This document shows positions 24,055 through 33,883 of a DNA stretch of 64,000 nucleotides, piece by piece (within the stretch, counting starts at the first letter, position 1; each line of letters opens with the position of its first letter). The stretch covers positions 16,633,701-16,697,700 of the forward strand of contig OZ010792.1 of assembly GCA_963932465.1 (NCBI GenBank), in the 5' to 3' direction. A program made the translations under genes and the position numbers. This stretch comes from Maratus speciosus (lineage: Eukaryota > Arthropoda > Arachnida > Araneae > Salticidae). The notes under the pieces were generated by a model. It worked only from the letters and a program-made list of their open reading frames with translations. It searched no databases and was not told the DNA's origin.

Positions 24055-24220
24055 CAGTGTTGTCAGATTATTTGACTGTCACCACTTTTTTTAAATAGTA
24101 TAATTCGCCTTATTTTTTAGAATTTTTAATCGGGTTTTAAATAGACCGAATATATCTATCTCAAAATGCGGTGACAATCAACAATCTGGGGACAAAAAAG
24201 TCCCCAATCTGGCAACACTG
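24055..24220. mobile_element. hAT-like MITE, CAGTGTTGTCAGA ends
   Basis: 166 bp. The ends are CAGTGTTGTCAGAT and ATCTGGCAACACTG. The flanks GCTCCACT (24047-24054) and GTTCCACT (24221-24228) are an 8-bp target duplication with one mismatch. Near the right end GGGGACAAAAAAGTCCCC forms a hairpin. Confidence 0.75.
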
Positions 24221-24477
24221 GTTCCACTGTTCTACCGCAAGCTAGTACAGGGTGAAGAAAAAAAAATCGTAGTCCGTGAAATCTTATTTCGCAACGGGAA
24301 TTGTGTTTCATGTGGGTGTGTTTGCGTTACGCGTTATGTCTTTATTTGAAAAATGTCAGAAATGTTTTTAAACCAATTAAAAATTTGCTAAATTATTCTG
24401 GAACGTTGTACTGAGAGATACGCGAACTTCCTGTGGAATGAACAGATACATTGGTCGCGAATGCGCGTGCTAGCTAG

Positions 24478-24684
24478 TTAGCACTAGAACGCCCGGAACG
24501 AGTCGATCCGACTTCGACCATATGATTAAATGTCATCTGGAACCAGAATTTTTTTCATAAAATAAGTTAAATTTAAACCACGCAGATTTACGTTAAATAA
24601 ATCAATCGAATAATTTAAATAAAAATTCTGGTGTCAAAGATTTTTATGAAACTTGAGTCAAATTTCCGGGCGTTCTAGTGTTAA
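24478..24684 (-). mobile_element. TTAA MITE, CACTAGAACGCCCGG subfamily
   Basis: A 207-bp element. The right flank is TTAA; the left is mutated to TTAG. The ends are CACTAGAACGCCCGG inverted. Read on the minus strand the core (CTCAAGTTTCATAAAAA, ACACCAGAATTTTTA) aligns with 24857-25064. The palindrome position corresponds but its sequence differs: AGTCG-ATC-CGACT at 24501-24513. Confidence 0.75.
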
Positions 24685-24856
24685 TTGTCATTAGTACATA
24701 CGAGTAATAGGAATATTTCAGAAAATAAAATTGTAACTTCCTGTTATAAAAACTTATGAAAAAGGAAAACGATCCGGAAATATACGCGGAAAGTTACCAT
24801 TTTGTTTTAGGGTGAACTCAATGAATTGAAAAATGCCATTTTTTAAATTTATAATT

Positions 24857-25064
24857 TTAACCCTAGAACTACCGGAAATTTTACTCAAGTTTTATAAAAA
24901 CATTCTACACCAGAATTTTTACTTAAAACTATTTAATTTGTTTATTTAACTTATTATTGTCTGATTTATACATTTAGTTTGTTTTGAAGAAATTTCTGGT
25001 TTGAATAAATATTTTGAATGTACATGTCGGGTCCAATGGACCCGTCTGGTAGACGGAAGGTTAA
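24857..25064 (+). mobile_element. TTAA MITE, CCCTAGAACTACCGG subfamily, copy 2
   Basis: A 208-bp element flanked by TTAA, one base different from the copy at 2028-2235. The palindrome CGGGTCCAATGGACCCG is at 25028-25044. It lies 173 bp from a diverged cousin (24478-24684). Confidence 0.85.
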
Positions 25065-26488
25065 AGATGAGTATTTTTTTATTTTGATCATTTCAAATAC
25101 ACGTTTAAATGCGCAGTAAAAAAAGAAAAAAAAACTATTGGAGGATATGTTGATTTTTTTAATTTATTGTCTCAACACAGCTTATTTAAACACAATTTCT
25201 GCTTTAAACATAATTTTAATGCAGTTTATGAAATTGCCATATACATTTACCTTAGTTAATATCCTAAAAGTCTCCCCGCATTTAGAACATTACCTTTGTC
25301 GCTAATAGGCCACTGAAGAAAACAAGTTACCTAAATGCGTGGAAAACTTTAGAACTCAAATATGAAAACTTTTCGCGTTTTCACGATCTAACTTTGGTGG
25401 TAAATGAAACATACATGGTAGCCATTGACGCCAGTAATTTTATTTGATCTTCAAAGTTAACAGAAAAAAAACTTGAACCAATTTCGGGATTTTTTATCGC
25501 ATTTAGGAAACATTGGGGCGCTATAAAATGAGCGACGTCCATTGGAATTTGAATTTGTTTAATATAAAATGTTTTAAATGTAGCTAAATGATTCTGGTTT
25601 TGTTCATTAAGATCCAATTCTTCATTATATAGCATTTATTTATAATTCTTGCAGTAAGATTACAAGGAAACGAACATTATCGCATTTAGGGTTCATCACA
25701 TTTAGACACACTGGCTTCACATCACATATTTTTATAGCAATGCAAAAATTGCAATTAAAAAATTCAATATACAATTAATACATTCGAGATCGGGAGCGCA
25801 AATTCTCTTTTTTATTTTTAAAACACAAAGCCGTGGTTTCTATCTTACAGAAAAAGCATTTCAATCATCTTGCTCATATTCCTATTAGATTTAAAGTCAT
25901 TTTATATTAAACCCGTACATTTAAAGACATTTACATATGCATAAACATGATACACATATTTATGAAACCAATTAACGAGAGTATTTCACAAAAATGGGTG
26001 GCTAATGCAGTTTCAAAACCCAAATTTCACAAAAACATAGGGTGGTCAATGTATTAACACTGTAAAGGCCGCAAACAGTGTTATCATATCTGGAGGGTTA
26101 TTTATTCAAAAATTTCGAGTTCACAGCATAAAATTTTTAATAGTAATTTCGAGTTATATTTTTCACGAAATTTCGATCATTATAATAACCAAAAATAACT
26201 ATTCAAACTAACTGGGGAGACTAGGATTTCATAGCGATAGTTTTGTAAAGGACTCATAAATGCGGCAACACGTCCTGTATAGTGTTAACGGACTATTATA
26301 TAGTGTTACCAGGTGTAAAGATTTTAAAGTTGTCCAAAACCTGTTAGGCGTGATTGCGAGGGCGCCAAAAGTGCCAATTTTTTATAATGCACAATTTATT
26401 TTATATTTCTTTTCGTACCATGCTATTCGTTAGTGGAGCTGAACCCGTCAACCTACGATTTATATCTCAACAGCCTGGGCCCAAAAAG
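25065..26488. other. Spacer; CGCATTTAGG motifs at 25270-25700
   Basis: CGCATTTAG or its inverse occurs near 25275, 25330, 25500 and 25680, echoing 22240-22500. An 84-codon minus frame here (25381-25635) is unassigned. From 25700 to 26488 I see nothing firm apart from AGTGTTA motifs near 26080, 26280 and 26305. Confidence 0.35.
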
Positions 26489-26494
26489 TAAACA

Positions 26495-26724
26495 CATACT
26501 TGCCAACATTCATTTAAACTTCCGTAAAATGCAAGTTAAATTGACTCAGGTTAAACACGTTTCGAACCAGAAATTTACTAAAGAAATTAATTCAAACAGA
26601 TTTAGAGAAACATGGTTTTAAATATGTAATGGTACATCAAATAAATTTTCTGGTTAGTAATGGTATTACCTGCGTCAACTTAACTCACATTTTACGGAAA
26701 TTTAGTTGAATGTTGGCAAGTATG
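26495..26724. mobile_element. Foldback element, CATACTTGCCAACATTC ends
   Basis: 230 bp with CATACTTGCCAACATTCATT and the inverse GAATGTTGGCAAGTATG, and arms pairing for about 60 bp (TTACGGAAATTTAGTTG against CATTTAAACTTCCGTAA). TAAACA flanks both sides (26489-26494, 26725-26730), a 6-bp target duplication. Confidence 0.7.
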
Positions 26725-26957
26725 TAAACAGGATCGCACAGCCTTCGAGGCATTCCAGCAAAACCCTCGGTTTGGCAAATCCATAGCTACGACTAAAATT
26801 TAATACAGATTTCGACGATTAAATGAGACAATATTTACTATAAAATTTCAGTGGTGAAAAGAATTTACATTTGGCTCGATCATCGACTACGGGTTAGGCC
26901 CGTGATAATCAGTTTTGGCCCGAATACAAGACCACAAGACACACGCGTAGTTGTAGG

Positions 26958-27165
26958 TTAACCCCTTCGCGACGGGAGCCTTTTACGAAATGTTTATTAC
27001 TTTGCTACCGGTTTTAAAAAACAGAAGTTTGTGCCTATTCAAATCGGGAAAATGCAAAAATTAAATAGGGCAAATTTTACAGTAAAATTTTACTGGTGAG
27101 GATAAACGAGGAATCTTAGGCCTATTTCCGGCACGTATACGTGTCGCTCGTCCCCAAGGGGTTAA
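26958..27165 (-). mobile_element. TTAA MITE, CCCCTTNGGGACG subfamily
   Basis: 208 bp flanked by TTAA. The left end is CCCCTTCGCGACGGGAGCC and the right is GTCGCTCGTCCCCAAGGGG. The perfect palindrome CACGTATACGTG (27132-27143) ends 22 nt from the right edge. Close relatives: 43304-43511 and 27242-27678. Confidence 0.8.
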
Positions 27166-27241
27166 GGGGTTAATGCAGTAAATCTGTAATGATAGAACCT
27201 GTCTATAGCGAAACATTTTTATAATCCCTTTGACAGTAATA

Positions 27242-27678
27242 CTTCTCTTCGGGACGAGGGTATTTTACAGAATTTTTAATCTTTTATCACCGGTTATTAA
27301 CACGTTCGCTGCCAAGCTACGAGTATACTCGTAGCTTTAATATTCGTGGTTTTAATTTATTAATTACATTGTCACCATTATTTTAGAATTAAAAAATCTG
27401 CCTTATTTATTTTCAGAAATTTCGCTAAATTAGTAAAGCGAAATTTACTTTTCTGAATTTGTGGTAGCATTCGACTTTCAAGAAGAAATTTCAAAATTCT
27501 TACTTTATAGGCTTGGCAGTGAACGAGTTAAAAACAGAATTTTTTGCCCAATTGAATCGGGAAAATGCTCGCATTAAATAAGGGAAATTTTTCAGTAACA
27601 TTTTACTGGTGAGAATAATCACTGATTCTGAGCACCTTACGCGGCACGAATACCGGTCACTCGTCCCCAAGGGGTTAA
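27242..27678 (-). mobile_element. TTAA MITE, CCCCTTNGGGACG subfamily, interrupted
   Basis: The left part (CTTCGGGACGAGGG) and right part (CACTCGTCCCCAAGGGG then TTAA) match 43304-43511. The middle is split at a TTAA by the 235-bp element at 27297-27531. The extreme left end is degraded. Confidence 0.65.
27297..27531 (+). mobile_element. TTAA MITE, CACGTTCGCTGCC subfamily, nested
   Basis: 235 bp flanked by TTAA, with ends CACGTTCGCTGCCAAGC and GCTTGGCAGTGAACGAG. A perfect 24-nt palindrome, core CTACGAGTATACTCGTAG, at 27314-27337 begins 17 nt from the left edge. It is inserted into the older TTAA element at 27242-27678. Confidence 0.8.
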
Positions 27679-27699
27679 CAAACAAAGACTAAGAATGGA

Positions 27700-27965
27700 A
27701 AACGCTGAAAGTTCAACAGAGGAAATACTTCGATGGAGCGAAAAAAAGAATGCGAAAGCACCTCATTTGCCACGTTTGATGTACTGACGGTGTAAAAAAA
27801 TAAAATAAAATAAGCACCCGCTACTAACTCTGCAACTAATTGTAATAGAAGAAATTTATTGGTCCCAAACGAATAGAAATAAAGTCTACTTTTAAATGAT
27901 GTATATAAAATTAGGTGAGGTGGCCATCTACAAATCAAAAACAGACCAAACTTTGCTTTTGTCAA
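27700..27965 (-). repeat. Dispersed repeat, minus-strand copy
   Basis: The minus strand reads TTTTTGATTTGTAGATGGCC, then AAAAGTAGACTTTATTTC, then AGTTGCAGAGTTAGTA. These also occur in order at 30200-30704 and 31682-31735, where a TTAA element interrupts them. CACCTCATTTGCCACGTTTG at 27760 recurs near 33150. Confidence 0.55.
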
Positions 27966-28111
27966 TGTCTACACCCAAATTTGATAATATATTTTAATGC
28001 CTAGAAGTGAAGCCTAGAAGTGAAATTTCAAGTCATCTGGATCATAAGTTTTTTAATTATAAACTTTCAAAATTTAGAGCTTCTAATGATAAATTGCATT
28101 TTCATATTTTT

Positions 28112-28353
28112 TTAACCTTTAAATGCTCATGGTATCATTTATCATACCACCAGTATTCCCGATTCAGTGGATATTTTTATTCACATATTTCGTGTTTACA
28201 CCGGAAATTTAAAAATGGAAGTTTTTAATTTATTTAATAACAGACATTTCGTTATTAAAATAAGGGAAATTTACTATTTAGATTTTTCTGCTATGAATTA
28301 TCTGAATTACGCTATCTACGGAACGCATTTAACCATGGGCATTTAAGGGTTAA
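28112..28353 (+). mobile_element. TTAA MITE, CCTTTAAATGCTCATGG subfamily
   Basis: 242 bp flanked by TTAA, with ends CCTTTAAATGCTCATGG and CCATGGGCATTTAAGGG. A hairpin TGGTAT...ATACCA (28130-28149) begins 18 nt from the left edge. Confidence 0.75.
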
Positions 28354-28426
28354 TATCTCCTGAAATGATAATCCTAATGTGGTAATTTTTTATGTGGTTA
28401 TAATGCTAAAAACCAAAATATAAATA

Positions 28427-29614
28427 CAGTGGAACCCGCTTAAGACGCTCACGGTTAATACGCGATCCCGCTTAATACGCGGATTTTTTCCGGTCCCTTG
28501 AATGTCGCCCATAAGGCTAATGCTACAATATCACGTTTAATACGCTAACGGTTAATACGCGATCCCGCTTAATACGCGAGATATTTTCGGTCCTTTGAAG
28601 CAAAAAATTACGCTTAAGACGCGAATTCATTGATCAAGAATTCCTTCTCTTCTTCAATGTTGCCAATTTACCAGATTTTTTTTTTTTATTCGAATAAAAC
28701 GCACTGCTTACGAATAGTAATATTTATTTTATTTAATAACAGATTAATTAAGGCGAATATTACTAATCGGAAATAGTGCTAGATAGTTGAATTTTAAAAA
28801 ACCCCTAAATTAGCAACACTACAATTCTTGTTTGATCCCGCGTCCTAACATTTTCTGTCTCTCGGTTGGTGTATGTTTTTACTGTAAGTATAGAGAGATA
28901 GACGAATCCAGGATACTCAGATATGTCACGAAATTATTATGATTAAAGATTGGTATACCTATTGTTAGTGAGATTTTAAATCTATGTTATATCCCTACTA
29001 TGTTTCATGATACATATTACAGGCAAAGAATTAAACTCGTAAAGATTAAATAAATACGACTGCGGTTGTTTACTTTCTTTTATGTTTTCTTTGCTTACTT
29101 TTTTCTAAGCTAACAGTGTTTTTTACACAAATACTATTAAAAAGGATAGTTTTTTTTCTTAAAATGAAAAGAAGGACAGATTATAATTGTATTCATTATC
29201 ACAAGTACTAAATATGATTTTAACAAGTGCTTCAAAGGTTTAATATTTTTTTAGCTCTTTTAAAAAAATTAGTCCGGCAGGAAATTATTATTCTTATTTT
29301 TGGTTGCAGCATATTAATCCATAATAAAGCCGTTTGAATTCACTTTTTATTTTCAATTATTATTCCATTTGGTTCTATAAAAAGAAACAATGAGTTAAAT
29401 TGAATTCAATTAAATTGTAATCTAAATATACCTAAAAGATACAATTTTCTACCGTAAACATATAAATGAAAGTTCTACAGTTCATTTAGACGGTTAAATG
29501 TTGTAAATAAGCTCATTTCCTGCAGCATTATACAAATCACGTTTAATACGCGATCCCGCTTAATACGCGACTTTAGCCCACTCCCTTGAAACGCGTCTTA
29601 ACCGAGTTCGACTG
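28427..29614. mobile_element. pogo/Tigger-like TA element, copy 2
   Basis: 1188 bp, TA-flanked, with ends CAGTGGAACCCGCTTAAGAC and GTCTTAACCGAGTTCGACTG. The same subterminal subrepeats are present (GCGATCCCGCTTAATACGCG). It is diverged by scattered substitutions and small indels from 8620-9839. No transposase frame. Confidence 0.8.
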
Positions 29615-29856
29615 TACATTGAATTTGACTTTCTAAAAATTTTATAATATGATTTATAAAATTATGAAATCAATATTCGAAAAAAGTAAACCTACTTTTT
29701 TTTTCTTTTTTTTTTTTGATAGATTTATATTTATTATATCCTCCTTGATACGAATTCACAATTTCAAATTTGTCTTTAAAGTTGTTCACGAATTATGAGT
29801 AAAAAAATTTCAAAATGACGGTTTAAGGAGCCGTCTATGAAGTCCAGAAAACAATA

Positions 29857-29892
<36 letters not shown>

Positions 29893-30237
29893 CTCATTTA
29901 ATTGAAACATTTGGTCTGGCAATAGTCGAAACATATTAAGCCAGTGAAATGTTCATATTGGCAAGAAATAATACATCAATGGAAGCAACATAATCATTCT
30001 GTAACATTTCAACAATCAACTACGGAACTTGAATTTGGATACAGTCCCTAAAATAGGTTCATTTTAAAATAATTAATTTCTCGGAAACTAATCATACGAT
30101 TTTCATGAAAATTTGGATTTAGGCTGATTGAAGGGTGTGGAGTCCATTTATGGTGTCAGACTTGTGCATTTCTATTGAATAAAACAAAGTTTGGGTTCGT
30201 TTTGATATGTAGATGCCTCCTAAGCAAATTTTATATA
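29615..30237. repeat. Spacer with AT microsatellite
   Basis: Poly-T near 29695-29718 and an (AT) run at about 29860-29890. No gene is recognised. Confidence 0.5.
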
Positions 30238-30680
30238 CAAGATGGCCATAATTAAATTGACAGTACTCAGAGTGTTCTGCATCTTATTGAGAGAAGAATT
30301 CCAAGTTTTGTAAGATCATTAAACAAGACAGAAGACGAAGAATTCCGCGAAAAAAAAAAATAGTTCCAAAAGTCACCGCTAGGGGAACATGTTGCGCTGT
30401 GTTACAGAAAAGAAAGTTTTCAAAAATGCAGAATCAATACTGAAATAAAATTACCTTTTTGTTGCACATTTAACGATTTTAGTATAGATTCTGCATTTTT
30501 TAAAATTCTTTTTTGTTACTTAGAGCCACATATTCCACTAGCGGTGACTTTTGGAACTATTTGTTTCGCGGAATCCTTCGTCTTGTTTAATCTTCTTACA
30601 AAATTTGGCGACATTCTCTCAATCAGATCGAGCTACAGAACACTCTGAGTACTGTCAGTTTAATTATGGCCACCTTGTAC
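30238..30680. repeat. Long inverted repeat (~200-bp arms, ~40-nt loop)
   Basis: The left arm (30238-30440) and right arm (about 30478-30680) pair through AAGATGGCCATAATTAAA, CAGTACTCAGAGTGTTCTG, TTCCAAAAGTCACCGCTAG and AAATGCAGAATCAATACT. Mismatches are scattered. The transcript would fold as one long hairpin. Confidence 0.75.
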
Positions 30681-30704
30681 GTCATTTAAAAAGTAGACTT
30701 TATT

Positions 30705-31681
30705 TTAACACTAGGACTACCGAGACCGTCATTTTGACGGTTTTCAAATTTCATGCTTAAAAATTTGATATAATTTATGTATTGTTCTAGAATTTTTTTA
30801 TAATACGACTTTTAATGAAATATGAGAATAGTTAAATATTCCTATTCGATTTCCCCTCACCCACTTTAATTTCCATAATCAATTTGACCTATACCTATTT
30901 ATACCAAGACCCGTCAAAATGACGACTTTGGCAGGGTTGCCACAGGCGATTATTTTTTAATTCTACCTCGCTCCATCTTTTCAAAACAAAAATCTTTGAT
31001 ATACCGTTTGACAACATTTGCAAGAGAAATATGCTATAAAATGTATTCTCTTAAAATAGTGGTTCAAGTAGAATAGAAAAATAGTCGCCTGTTAAGCCCA
31101 GCTTTGGCAATTTCAACGTTGAATGATCCAAAGTGTTTGGCAGCCGTTGTAACGGAATATATTTTGTTCCGATTACGATTCAGTTTAAGACTGAACGGTC
31201 TGACTGGTAAAAGTAATCATTACGCAATCATTATCAGTTTTACTTCTAAGATGATAAAGTTCTTGGCGAAAAGTACAATCTGTGCAAAGTATAGTCTTTA
31301 AGAAGTCCAATCTCGGAAAATAGTAATGTAGGGAGGCTAATTGCTGTCTATTAAGTCATGATCAGCGTGATTTTCGACAGCCGATGTCACTCACTAATAG
31401 AGGAAACCTACAGTCCGTAGGATACCAGAAGGTGTGGCTTATACTAGAAGGCGTGGCTTATCAAATGTGCTATACTATAAATGCAAATAGAAACTGTTTT
31501 TGTTTGTTTTATATTAATAATTAATGAATGATTATATTAAATGTTGATTTTGTTAAATTATATTCTTTTATTTGCATTAACTAGGTCAAAAGTTACAATG
31601 AAAGCCATGATCAAAAATCCGTCAATTTGACGGTTGCGGTAAAACTAGGTATATATTTAAGATCGGTAGTTCTAGTGTTAA
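30705..31681. mobile_element. TTAA element, CACTAGGACTACCGA subfamily, 977 bp
   Basis: Flanked by TTAA, with ends CACTAGGACTACCGAG and CGGTAGTTCTAGTG. The palindrome CCGTCATTTTGACGG (30726-30740) begins 21 nt from the left edge. Related copies CCGTCAAAATGACG near 30911 and CCGTCAATTTGACGG (31619-31633) lie inside. A CAGGG foldback (30932-31101) is nested in it. Longer than its ~208-bp relatives; no transposase frame is seen. Confidence 0.75.
30932..31101. mobile_element. Foldback MITE, TGCCACAGGCGAC family
   Basis: The ends are CAGGGTTGCCACAGGCGA and TCGCCTGTTAAGCCCAG. CTTTGG flanks both sides (30926-30931, 31102-31107), a 6-bp target duplication. Nested in 30705-31681. Confidence 0.75.
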
Positions 31682-31844
31682 ATCGTTTGGTACGAATAAC
31701 TTTCTTTTACAATAATTTGTTGCAGAGTTAGTAGGGGAATTTACTTTTTTCCCCGCGACTGTACAATTTCCGACTTTTTTGAACTATTACTGCTAGTTTT
31801 AGCACTTCAAGGGTTCTAGTTTTTGTTTGCTAAGATTGGTTTTA

Positions 31845-32018
31845 CAGGGCTGCCACCGACAACCATTTTTTAATTCTACCACACCCCACTTTCTCAAAAC
31901 AAAAACGTTTGGCATAGTGTTCGAGAACATTTGCAAGAGAAATATTCTACAAAATCTATTTTTTTTTTTAAATAGTGGTGCTAATAGAATAAAAAAACTG
32001 TCACCTGTGGCAGTCCTG
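31845..32018. mobile_element. Foldback MITE, TGCCACAGGCGAC family, copy 3
   Basis: The ends are CAGGGCTGCCACCGACAAC and GTCACCTGTGGCAGTCCTG. The interior matches 30932-31101 (ACATTTGCAAGAGAAATAT). The flanks show no clean duplication. Confidence 0.7.
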
Positions 32019-32046
32019 CATTTAAGACATGTTTTCCTAAAAAGGA

Positions 32047-32048
<2 letters not shown>

Positions 32049-32088
<40 letters not shown>
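32049..32088. repeat. Poly-T tract (~40 nt)
   Basis: An almost pure T homopolymer in the spacer just right of a foldback MITE. Similar tracts lie at about 39309-39343 and 56321-56354. These regions are prone to length error in assembly. Confidence 0.8.
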
Positions 32089-32089
<1 letters not shown>

Positions 32090-32313
32090 TGCTTTAAGCC
32101 TTTTCCATTTTTAGTCCTTAAATCCATCTGCCTATAAAAAAGTGTACATAATAGGGATTTTTTAATTCTGTTTTCATAGGTTTTAATGCATTTTGTGCAA
32201 TGAATCATGTGAAACCGGACATGTTTATAAAGGAATTCTTTTTTAAAAATAAAAATTTCATTGTCCCAGCGATTCCTTTTCACAAGTTATACTGAATAAC
32301 ATTCTTGTGTTTA

Positions 32314-32532
32314 CTTATCCCTTTCGCGGGCGGTGTCCCTAAAAGAGGACACCTCATTTTAATTCCAAAACTGGAAAACGGCACCAAGAATATTTAATAA
32401 AAGTTTTCCTATTATAATAAACGTGAAAATAAGAAAGTTCGTATTTTCTAATAAATTCGTTTATAAATTCCGGTGTCATTCCATTATTTCATTAGTTTGT
32501 AAGCAGAATTACTCCGCGCCAGTATGGGTTAA
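32314..32532 (+). mobile_element. TTAA MITE, CCCTTTCGCGGGC subfamily
   Basis: 219 bp. The left flank is TTAT and the right TTAA. A hairpin GGTGTCC...GGACACC (32332-32353) begins 18 nt from the left edge. The core (AACGGCACCAAG, AATTCCGGTGTCATTCC) resembles 3687-3905. The right end is degraded. Confidence 0.7.
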
Positions 32533-32705
32533 TATAGTAAAACTTTCCACGATCTAATGTAGTAGAATCTTCTAAAGTTTTAGCCTGATTAGGAACAATT
32601 GTATGGTATTTTCAACCACAGGGAGAATTAACCAGACAATTTTCGTTTAAAAACCGTTTACTGTATTTTTATGTCCCGATTTAGAACTCATTGTAAATCT
32701 TTTTT

Positions 32706-33265
32706 AGTCTTTTGTACCGCTTTTTATGATACTGGAACAGGCAACACTTCTACTATCCAAGATAAAATGGATCCTTTTTGGGTGCGTTCGTAATTATATA
32801 AATACGTAGTACCTATAGTCCTCGTTCGGTCCGTCTGTCTGTCCGTTCCCTGTAACAGAGCAAAAACTACCCAACCGAATGGTCTGAAATTTTAAATATA
32901 TAATTGTTGCAAATTTTGTCGAGTCATTTCAAATTTTGTGAAAATCGAATGTATAGTTTTCAAAAGATTTCCGTTACATGACGGCCAATGGGAAAATATT
33001 ATTTCGAGTGCATTTTAATGATGTTACAGCCTTTCGAACAGAACGAAATTGATATGCACTTATGAAGTGTACTAAAATATACATTCAGCACAATATGGAG
33101 TGCAAAAAATATTTATAAAAGTACGAGCTATAGTACGAGCGCGTGCACCTCATTTGCCACGTTTGACGTGCAATTTCCAACTTGTTTGTATTTTGTACCG
33201 CTTTTTGTGATACTAGAACTGGCAGCACTTCTACTATAGATAAAATGGATCCATTTTTCTTGTAA
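32706..33265 (+). repeat. Two ~75-bp direct repeats and a GTCY remnant
   Basis: TTTTGTACCGCTTTTTATGA, CACTTCTACTAT and GATAAAATGGATCC occur at 32706-32782 and again at 33190-33262. Between them GGTCCGTCTGTCTGTCCGTT (near 32828) recalls the GTCY block of DINE-1-like elements, so this may be a shorter, decayed member. Confidence 0.5.
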
Positions 33266-33476
33266 ACAAGGTTCACAAATGGTTCGATTTTGAGTATAAC
33301 TTTTTGGAAACAGAAATCTTCTTCTCAAGATTTTCCTTACAAATTTTATAGACACATACCCCGAAGGTACTTTCTATTGCAAGTGTTGTAGAAACCTACA
33401 AAGAAAATTTGTCTTAGGAAACACTGGTGTTCAGAGAACAGATCTTTGGAACACATGCATGAATGTATTCAATATG

Positions 33477-33530
33477 ATTACCATAATTTCCGGCAGATAA
33501 TCCGCGGATCAAACAATCATATTTCGTCTT
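33477..33530. mobile_element. Fragment of the TTACCGTAATTTCCGG foldback family
   Basis: TACCATAATTTCCGG and TCCGCGGATCAAACAATC match one half of the complete element at 44432-44612. Confidence 0.5.
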
Positions 33531-33634
33531 AGAAATATTTTTTAATAATATGTATCTTATTAGATAGCGGTAAATATTTGACTTAATTTTTTTTTCGTAT
33601 TCAGTTATGAAGGTAACTTGGAGGTGGGAAGCAG

Positions 33635-33748
33635 TGTTGCCAGACGGCTACTTTTTTAAAATTCAGATTTCTTTATTGGCACCACTTTTTTGAATGGTAA
33701 AATCCCCCTTGTTTTCGCCTTAATTAATGTGTAATTAAATACTGCGAA
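33635..33748. mobile_element. Left half of a hAT-like foldback MITE
   Basis: CAGTGTTGCCAGACGGCTAC then TTTATTGGCACCACTTTTT matches the left half of 60560-60732. It stops at a TTAA (33749), where another sequence begins. Confidence 0.55.
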
Positions 33749-33883
33749 TTTAACATTATAATGCCAAGGCGTTGTAATTATAATGCCTTTAAATAAAGCC
33801 AATATTATCTTTTAAAATTTGTGGTGGCAAGTGTTTTTCAGCGAAAATGATGAAGATTCCTATCTTATAGTTTTGGCGGTTAA
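33749..33883. mobile_element. Possible truncated TTAA MITE
   Basis: Bounded by TTAA at 33749-33752 and 33880-33883. Its right part (GTGGTGGCAAGTG, TATAGTTTTGGCGG) recalls the right half of 27297-27531. The left end does not match any subfamily well. Confidence 0.35.

Noticed and set aside
25381..25635. 84-codon minus-strand frame
   Set aside because: Overlaps the AAATGCGAC-motif repeat region; no recognisable domain.
32049..32088. Poly-T as the tail of a minus-strand retroposon
   Set aside because: No LINE/SINE body or target duplication could be identified next to it.
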